Shown here: positions 57,578 to 64,000 of the stretch, in pieces
How the letters are laid out: each line of letters opens with the position of its first letter
How positions within the stretch are numbered: the stretch's first letter is position 1
NCBI RefSeq assembly: GCF_921293095.1
Contig: NC_060258.1
Span: 9,500,607 to 9,564,606 of the forward strand
Reading direction: 5' to 3'
Length of the DNA: 64,000 nt
DNA from: Ischnura elegans
Lineage: Eukaryota > Arthropoda > Insecta > Odonata > Coenagrionidae
Notes under the pieces: generated by a model
The model's database searches: none
What the model saw: only the letters and a program-made list of their open reading frames with translations
What the model was told of the DNA's origin: nothing
Position numbers and translations under genes: made by a program

Positions 57578-57772
57578 ATGTGGATGGGAGGAATGGCACC
57601 TGGGTTTTCTCACTTGGAGAGGAAAGTAGGTGCTTTATTGGCTTGTGACCCAAAGCAAAAGGGTGCTGCTGTGGAGGAGATGAAATTCAGCCAATTGCCA
57701 TTGACATCAGATGAGGATTTCATCAAACTCTGCCGTAGGATAAGTGAAGATCCCTCATTTGAGCCAAAGGTG
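57578..57772 (+). pseudogene. DUF4806-like exon
   Basis: An ATG at 57578 opens MWMGGMAPGFSHLERKVGAL and continues to MKFSQLPLTSDEDFIKLCRR, ISEDPSFEPKV, ending at a donor GTAAGT at 57773. The pattern F..LPL.S.EDF..L...I..DP.F...VV is like the start of the DUF4806 domain, which sits at the C-terminal end of proteins found in transposon-rich insect genomes. A further coding-like stretch at 58474-58570 (DASDVELKGCLSNWLNQAK in one frame) may be the next exon, but the splice phase does not fit simply. The matching N-terminal type of sequence is found outside this element, at 61025. Confidence 0.45.
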
Positions 57773-59394
57773 GTAAGTGAATAATGATAATTTGTGTGCT
57801 GCCATCCTGATTCAAATAATGTATGATTTTTTAAATGAAAGAACAATTAAGTTTTTGTAAGAAAGTTTCATAAGAGTTTCATTTGTAAGAAAGTTTCAGA
57901 AGTATATCTTGAGCTCGCCAGACATTCGTAGGTGCTTGGAATTCCAACTGCTATAAAAATACTCAAGTACAACATAATTTTGAAGTGGGTATGGATTAAT
58001 GTCCAATGAAATATTAAAAAATTATGGTATGATTGGATTTTTGTTATTTCATATGCACTTGTGCACGCATACTACATGTGCATACTAACCATGACAACTG
58101 TGTTAATTTCATTGGTGAATTTTTCTTCTGGCTGAAAACATGATTTTTATTATTCTTGTATTAGCTGTTAACTCTTCATTGATTTGGTCTTTTTTATCTC
58201 TAGATGCAATGTTTGGTAGCAGTTGAATGAGCACTTCTACAAAATATGTTGCGTCGTCTTAGAATGACAATGTAGCAGAGCTGTAAGCCCTTACAGGCAA
58301 ACTTCAGAAGAATTCGGTTAAGAAATCATTTTATAGCACTCCAGTGTGTCCTGTTATTTTTTGTGAGTGCATCCAACAAGATATTCTAAGATTATTATAA
58401 TAATTGATCATTGAAATGAACTTTTAACTTATTACATTAAGTGATATTAACAATGTTTTTTATAATTTTATAGGTGTATGCAGAAGGGTCGACCGTGATG
58501 CATCAGATGTGGAGCTGAAAGGGTGTCTGAGTAATTGGCTCAACCAGGCTAAAGTCGGGAAAATAAGATAGTAAGTAGTTGCTTCTCATTTCTCTGCCAC
58601 ACTAATTCGATCATCCCAGACATTTTCTTCATATTTTCCATTCCCTCTTACAATAGGTATACACTATAATGTTCCATGATATATCATTTCACATGGAGTA
58701 ATTACTATTTTCTCTTCAGGGATTGGCAGGATAAACAGACTGAGGATCAGGCTGATGAAGACAATAATTTTGCTTAATAAGTTCATCAGTAACGATCTAT
58801 AAGTATGTAACCATGTAAGTTCCATGCGCAACCTTGTACTCCCATAACTAAACAAGAATTCAAAAGAATGAAGTTTTAATTTTACATTCTCACAGCCAAT
58901 CAGCATACTTGTGAATGTTTTGATGAAATTCGAGCAATATGTTTTTACCTTTTGAAGATTTCTGTATTTTAGTTATTACCATGTGTGGCCTAGGGGGTCA
59001 TAAATTTTTTAAAGTGTTTCTGTCTTTGATGTTTCCTATTCAGTTTGTAAGTATTTCACTCACTTCATTAATAATGATTAACTATCGATGACTAGATATC
59101 TACTTTCGGTATGTCCACCGCTGCCTCAGCATGTACATAATTAATGAGAAAAATAAATTCTTCAGCATTTATTTGTTGCCCATTTTATTAAATAAATTTA
59201 GCTCCCAAATTCTGTGCATGTGAAATGACTAACAATTGATAGAGTGGAAAATTTTAAATTTTGTTGTTCTAAATTAATCATTATTTAGGAGAGCATTTTA
59301 AAAGCAGAAATTTTAAGTCAGTTTTTCCTCAGCAAGTGTCACTACAGAAATGGTAGGTGTGGAACTAGTTTTCCTAGTATGTAGCAATGTGACA

Positions 59395-59596
59395 CTACAC
59401 ATTTTCAGCAGGTGTGATGTGACAAGTTTGATGCGACAAGTTTGCTGCAAGTTTGATGCGACAAGTGTGCTGCATGTTTGAAAAAGCATAACAAGGCGGT
59501 TTGATTCAAGCTTGCAGGCTTGTCATGACAAGCTTTCTGCAAACTTACAACTATGTCGTGACAAGCTTGCAGCAAGTTTAGCATGCTATCTGGGAT
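59395..59596. mobile_element. Partial word-array element, GACAAGTTTG/CTTGTCATGACAAG
   Basis: The words GACAAG, CTTGTC, GCTTGCAG and CTGCAAG recur in both orientations over 200 bp. The right end reads AGCATGCTATCTGGG, so reversed it starts CCCAGATAGC, similar to the CCCAG ends of the other elements here. No matching left end was found; this copy appears truncated. It lies within the 5.5-kb element. Confidence 0.55.
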
Positions 59597-60271
59597 CAAT
59601 GTTAACACACATAAAGAACTCAGAACAATATTTCAATTGCCAGCTCACTGAAGAGTCGATGAACTAATATTGTCCACCAACAAGAAGATAAAGGTATCAC
59701 CAATTATCAATGGGAACACAAATTAAGAACTCAAAAGAGTAATCTAATTGCCAGCTCACTGAAGAGTCCATCAGCTAACATTGTTCATCACAGGAAGCTA
59801 AAGTTCTAAATACAAATGTTTACAATTTTATACAGGATTTCCTGTATAAAACTGTACACAATTGTATACAAAATGTGTACATTGTATACAAATTTGCCTT
59901 CATACAATTGTATACAGTGTATACAATTTACACATTTTCATACACTGTATACAATTGTATACATTTCATACAATTGTATACGTTTCATACATTTGTATAC
60001 ATTTCATACAATTGTATACATTTCATACAGTTGTATACATTTCATACAATTGTATACATTTCATACAATTGTATACATTTCATACAATTGTATACATTTC
60101 ATACAATTGTATACAGTGTATGAAAATGTGTAAATTGTATACACTGTATACAATTGTATGAAGCCAAATTTGTATACAATGTACACATTTTGTATACAAT
60201 TGTGTACAGGTTTATACAGGAAATCCTGTATGAAATTGTATACAATTGTATACAAAATTTTCACTGGGGCA

Positions 60272-60674
60272 GCAAAGCTATGATGATGAATGCATCATTG
60301 ATACAAGCCATCCTCAAGTATTACCCCAGGGATTCAAGTTACCGTGCTACTCAAGCATCAGATTGAATGGTTTCAAAGTAACCACTCAAATCCCAAATAA
60401 CTGTAATATTGAAAGACAATGGCATTGTTGTAGTGGAATTTATTGGACCAGATGATTCAGGAATAGCATTTTTTGGCAAGAGATTCCAAAATGTTGAAGA
60501 TTATTATAGTAGCCCTCAGTCTTCATTGGATGTCGGCATTTACAAGGCATCTAATTTATCGGATGTCTTGGTGAAATGTTCTATTGCGGAAATGAAATGC
60601 AAAGCAATGATGTTTCCGTATGAAGAAAATGGTGCGGGTGGTGTATCTTTCATTGCGGAAATAATTCATCAGTG
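60272..60674 (+). pseudogene. EnSpm-like transposase, C-terminal part
   Basis: Continuation of the gene interrupted at 54773. In phase with the upstream part it reads QQSYDDECIIDTSHPQVLP, then LPCYSSIRLNGFKVTTQIPN and NC. A 2-nt loss near 60400 changes frame, after which VILKDNGIVVVEFIGPDD, GKRFQNVEDYYSSPQSS, LDVGIYKASNLSDV and MKCKAMMFPYEENG follow to a stop at 60672-60674. The blocks F...DYY..P..SS..GIY..S.LS......S...CK....PY are the typical C-terminal end of animal EnSpm-like transposases. Confidence 0.82.
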
Positions 60675-61024
60675 AGCCTCGTGATTCGAAGGCAGACTGA
60701 TCTGACAGAAGCTATAATGGTAAGGCTGATCCCATTCACTTGCACTCATGTGGTTCAGGGATATTCTTAAGAAGCTTTCATTCAATTACAAGACCTTAAA
60801 TCTCATCCTCTTAATGACTAATATTGAACAATGTCCTGATACTTAGTTGATTAAATAATAGTATGTACATGGTTCCTAATGTAAAACATAATTTTAATAC
60901 ACATGTAATATTCACTGTTGGTTCTGTACATCTGCGATTGATATTAGAATGTATTAATTCTCTCCTGGTCCATCACATATCATTGTATTACACTGTCTAA
61001 AACAGCTAACTTCTCCATTTCCAG

Positions 61025-62306
61025 GGCAAAGTGGGTGATAGTCAAGTTTCTAGATTTGCTTGATGATGAGGAGCCTGCTTTTACATTCTGCGTTATTCCG
61101 ACGTCATGGCTGGAAACAGATGATGGGGCAGACTATGCCAGATGGCCTCCATCTATAAATTCCCAGAAGGAATTGAAAGCTATCGAAAAAATGATACAGG
61201 ATGGTACCCCAGCATGTATTGAGTGGCCCATCCACATTGTTATTGAAAAAACTCCAGAAATTGGTGAGTTTGTGTGTGGAATAACTTTAAAGCAACCTAT
61301 ATTTACTGCAACCTACCTTTTAATTTTTGTTGTTATGGCTGGAAAATTTTATACAAACCTTTGTCAAAATCTCTTTAAGTGTTTACATTGCATCCTTTCT
61401 TTAGACACATACAAAGAGGCTAAGCCCTATTGGAAAATTCTTATAAGAAAATTTCCTATCAGAAATTGGGCATTTTTCTTATAAGTAAATTTCTTATAAG
61501 AATTTTTCTATAAGAAAATTTCTTATCAGAAATTGGACGTTTTTCTTATAAGAATTTTTCTTGTAAGAATTTTTTCTTATAAGAAAATTTCTTATAAAGT
61601 AAGGCTTATATAATATTAACAAGTCTGATAAAAAGAAGCCTCCACTTCTTGGAACCATTTATGTCAAATACCATGCTGAAAACGCCAACAAAGAGTAATA
61701 CATAATTTCCAAAACAAATCTTATAAGAATTTCTTAAATAATTAATTATCAATTGCCAAACATAAGTTATGGAGACCTAAATGCATGCTGGATAAAAACC
61801 TGAAAGTTATGCGACCTGCGCAACATTCTTATAGAATTCTATAAGAAATGCAAAGTTCTTATAAGAATTTCTTTAAGACTTATAGAATCCTATAAGAATT
61901 TCTGTAAGAATTATAGAATCCTATAAGAATTCTGTAAGACTTATAGAATCCTATAAGAATTCTGTAAGACTTATAGAATCCTATCAGAATTCTGTAAGAC
62001 TTATAAGAAATTTCCAATAGGGAGGAGTATGAAAAATGCATTGGAAAGCTGGGGCAAGGCCGGAACCTGCTCAAAGGCTATGAGGCAAGGCAACAAGTTC
62101 TCCTAAATAAAAAAAGGGTTGTCTACCCCAACAAGAAGGCATTTCCAGCGGAAGAGTTGTGTTCCGATGACGACAGTATATTTTTGTTGCCTGAACTTTC
62201 CCCAGTTACCAAGAGGAAGAAAATTGATACAGGCAAGAATACCGTTGCATTCCAGAGATATTCTTTCATGGCTTTGTGCAAACACTATCCTATGTCAATG
62301 CTTATT
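61025..62306 (+). pseudogene. Second gene of the EnSpm-like element (DUF4806-protein N-terminus)
   Basis: After an acceptor (TCCATTTCCAG, exon from 61025) the sequence gives AKWVIVKFLDLLDDEE, CVIPTSWLETDDG, ARWPPSIN, and ends at donor TTG|GTGAGT (61262). The intron 61263-61404 is GT-AG, and the next exon starts DTYKEAK. This WVIV.F...VIP.SWL...RWPP...TY..A order is the N-terminal pattern of insect DUF4806-containing proteins. At 61425 a MITE interrupts the codon series; beyond it, EYEKCIGKLGQGRNLLKGYE, VLLNKKRVVYPNKKAFP and SDDDSIFLLPELSP follow in phase if one AG is removed with the MITE. A second MITE begins at 62307. It lies 350 bp downstream of the transposase stop, same strand. The first exon was not placed. 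Confidence 0.6.
61425..62022. mobile_element. 598-bp MITE, CCCTATTGG ends, TTATAAG word arrays, AG duplication
   Basis: The ends are CCCTATTGGAAAATTCTTAT and the mirror TAAGAAATTTCCAATAGGG, 22 of 23 bp matching. AG lies on both sides (61423-61424 and 62023-62024). Both subterminal zones are packed with TTCTTATAAGAA and TATAGAATCCTATAAG words. It is inserted in an exon: removing it with one AG restores GCT AAG GAG TAT GAA in the frame of the exon on either side. A 5'-truncated copy lies at 648-1065. Confidence 0.88.
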
Positions 62307-62795
62307 CCCAGTGAGAAATGGGTGGTGGAATCCACGTGGAACCCACGTGGAAATGTAACGTGGATACCACGTGTTTTTGGTCGTGGAATCAACGTGGAAC
62401 CCACGTGGAAATATGGTGGAAAAATTAAAACAGCAGTAGGTGCTGTCCTAAAACCATTAAAACCTCAACCACTCTATATCTAAACCTTCTATATATGTGT
62501 CTACGATTTTTCATGTGCTCTCATGGCTGCCTTTCCACGAATTATATAAAAATAGAATGTGCGATACATTTTCACATAACTAGCGTGGTTTCAGGATGAT
62601 AAATGACGAAATGTCACCAGAGAGTTAAGTTCCACAAATTAGAAATTCTGTTTAACATTTTATGCTAATCACCACAAATCCACTTGAAATCAACGTGGAT
62701 TCCACGTGGGTCCAACCACTCAATATCCACCACCACCAAATATCCACCACTCAACGTGGGTTCCACGTGGATTCCACCACCCATTTCTCACTGGG
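62307..62795. mobile_element. 489-bp MITE, CCCAGTGAG ends, CCACGTGG words, TT duplication
   Basis: Perfect 42-bp inverted ends, starting CCCAGTGAGAAATGGGTGG at the left and mirrored to CACTGGG at 62795. TT lies on both sides (62305-62306 and 62796-62797). The subterminal words are CCACGTGGAA and AACGTGG. It lies in the tail of the second gene of the EnSpm-like element. Its first bases (CCCAGTGA) nearly equal those of the 5.5-kb element (CCCCAGTGAAAA). Confidence 0.9.
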
Positions 62796-62853
62796 TTATA
62801 TTGCAACCATTAACCCTGGTGCATGCATGGGTGAACACATGACCACTACTTAA

Positions 62854-64000
62854 CCCCTCAACGCCGTCATGCGTACCCAGTACGCGCCCTTTAAATTTCG
62901 TATGCCGCCGTCATGCGTACCCAGTACGCTTCCTGACCTACTGTATATAATATTTTTTCTACGCGAGACATTGCATGTTAAATTAAAACTAATTACTCTA
63001 TCATTTGAAGAAATGTTTTTCCTCTCCAATAAAATATTCATAACGGCTTTATACCTTCAAGATGTTTTTAAAATGCTTCGATAAAATTCCGTTTTAAACC
63101 AGCGCGTTGACGACTGCGGTCCAAAAACTCAACGCCTTCCTTCGACTGTTCTATCATGACAAAATCCGCCTATTCTGCTTGAGAGACGCCAGGAAGGGTC
63201 AGCTACTTAAGCTTGAGATATGGTATCTTCTAAGCTGAATGCCTTCTCTCCGTCTTCTCCTTGTCTGTCGTCACCTCGAGCCCCAAGTGTGTTTGGCCCG
63301 CCTCGTTAGTCCTTAGCGTTCTAGGCGAAGGGGCCATATGCTTTGCTCTGCATTTATTTTTTTATATTTTTTTCTGGACAGTAATCAACGAAGATAAGAT
63401 TCCATCTAAACAGTCAGCATATACCAGGGCCCCTTCGAGATATTTTCTCGTCTCTTGAGGGAGCTTCTAAACCACGAGCTTCAGTCCACTAGAGTCATTC
63501 ATACTGTGTGGTGTTCTTTCAGGCAGTGTGTTGAAATTCTCATCAAGTTTACTTCCTGTGAGTGGTATTTTTTTATAATTGGCGATCCTACAAAATGGGA
63601 ATAGTATTGAAAGGCAAAATAGAGACTCGGAAGTCTGTTTGTGTGTTAGGTTATAGTAAATTCATTGGTGGGGTGAATTTCAAGGACCTGTTATTGCATT
63701 CGTAACTAATGGAAAGAAAACGCCATTACAAGTAGTGTATGAAGTTATTTAGGAGACTATTGAATGCGGAAATCCTAAATTCATATGTTGATCATAGGAA
63801 AAACACGTATAAAAATTTGACTTATCATTTCGCGTGCCATTGGTCGAGGTAGTATTTTTGAAATATCCAACGTCATACGAACTGTTTGGACATGGCCTTC
63901 ACTCATTACACAATTTAGTACCAAGACTCACAGAAATACATTTCCTAAAGACAATTCCTCAGCTGGGAAGAAATCAAAGTCTCAAAGGAGGTGTGCAGTT
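62854..64000. other. Left end of a TTAA element and unassigned sequence
   Basis: At 62850-62853 TTAA is followed by CCCCTCAACGCCGTCATGCG and two copies of GTCATGCGTACCCAGTACGC, in the style of the two TTAA-flanked elements near 9-11 kb. The opposite end was not found before 64000, so the length is unknown. Nothing else in the last kilobase is supported as a gene; short frames there have no domain. Confidence 0.4.

Larger units (their letters stand above)
54774..60269. mobile_element. 5.5-kb CCC..GGG element with TATACAATTGTATA arrays, in the transposase
   Basis: The ends are inverted: CCCCAGTGAAAATTTTGTAT at 54774 and the mirror ending in CACTGGGG at 60269, perfect over 26 bp and then similar through long subterminal arrays of TGTATACAATTGTATAC words (about 54782-55140 and 59816-60250). 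CA flanks both sides (54772-54773, 60270-60271). Taking out the element and one CA joins TGT AGG CA to G CAA AGC in phase, which continues the host transposase. The interior holds a DUF4806-like exon (57578-57772), a LINE fragment (56713-57277) and two further word clusters. No transposase of its own was found. Confidence 0.85.

Noticed and set aside
54774-60269. Reading the CACTGGGG at 60262 as the start of a CACTA element running to the right
   Set aside because: The word arrays lie on the inner side of 54774-60269, the transposase frame is restored only when that segment plus one CA is removed, and no partner end exists to the right.
62854-64000. Complete TTAA element at the right end of the window
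   Set aside because: Only one end (CCCCTCAACGCC) is visible; no mirrored GGCGTTGAGGGG plus TTAA was found before 64000.

Overview
This is eukaryotic, AT-rich, repeat-dominated DNA with spliced genes inside transposons, most likely from an arthropod (probably an insect) with a large genome. The reasons are the mix of element families (Jockey/CR1-like and R1/I-like LINEs, PIF/Harbinger, hAT, pogo/Tigger, TTAA-flanked piggyBac-like, P-element/THAP and EnSpm-like DNA transposons, tRNA-derived SINE heads), GT-AG introns and a (TTGGG)n array. I found no convincing single-copy host gene. Nearly everything that can be named is a mobile element, a fragment of one, or a tandem repeat.

Layout. 1-8.8 kb: short TIR elements (a truncated MITE at 648-1065, an hAT MITE at 1543-2279 with perfect 8-bp target duplications, and two copies of a ~668-bp TIR element) around a 5'-truncated LINE (4893-6569) and an R1/I-like LINE fragment with RNase H (7800-8757). 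8.9-19.6 kb: a broken PIF/Harbinger transposon. Its Myb/SANT-like gene lies on + (9796-12133) and its HARBI1-type nuclease on - (15933-16741). It has been invaded by a TTAA-flanked element (10132-10969), a Harbinger-type non-autonomous element (12567-14670) and a pogo/Tigger element (16960-18935). 19.6-39.9 kb: about 86 copies of a ~237-bp satellite with nested higher-order structure, ending against a LINE 3' tail. 40.4-49 kb: a 4.2-kb TAA-flanked TIR element containing a P-transposase fragment, then a THAP exon and several local tandem duplications. 49-53.3 kb: a recent 493-bp duplication, ~112 copies of TTGGG, a 127-bp dimer, and a duplicated segment holding a hairpin insertion. 53.3-62.8 kb: an EnSpm-like transposon (transposase plus a DUF4806-type second gene) whose coding sequence has been hit three times by elements that begin CCC, end GGG and leave 2-bp target duplications. 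62.85-64 kb: one end of another TTAA element and unassigned DNA.

The most interesting feature is the nest at 53-63 kb. In two of the three insertions, removing the insert plus one 2-bp duplication restores the reading frame exactly, so boundaries and target-site length can be read from the sequence. The inserts share end structure (CCC...GGG) but each carries its own subterminal array of a different short palindromic word (TATACAATTGTATA, TTCTTATAAGAA, CCACGTGG). This looks like a coherent group of transposons in which the repeated word differs from family to family. All coordinates and alignments were made by eye.
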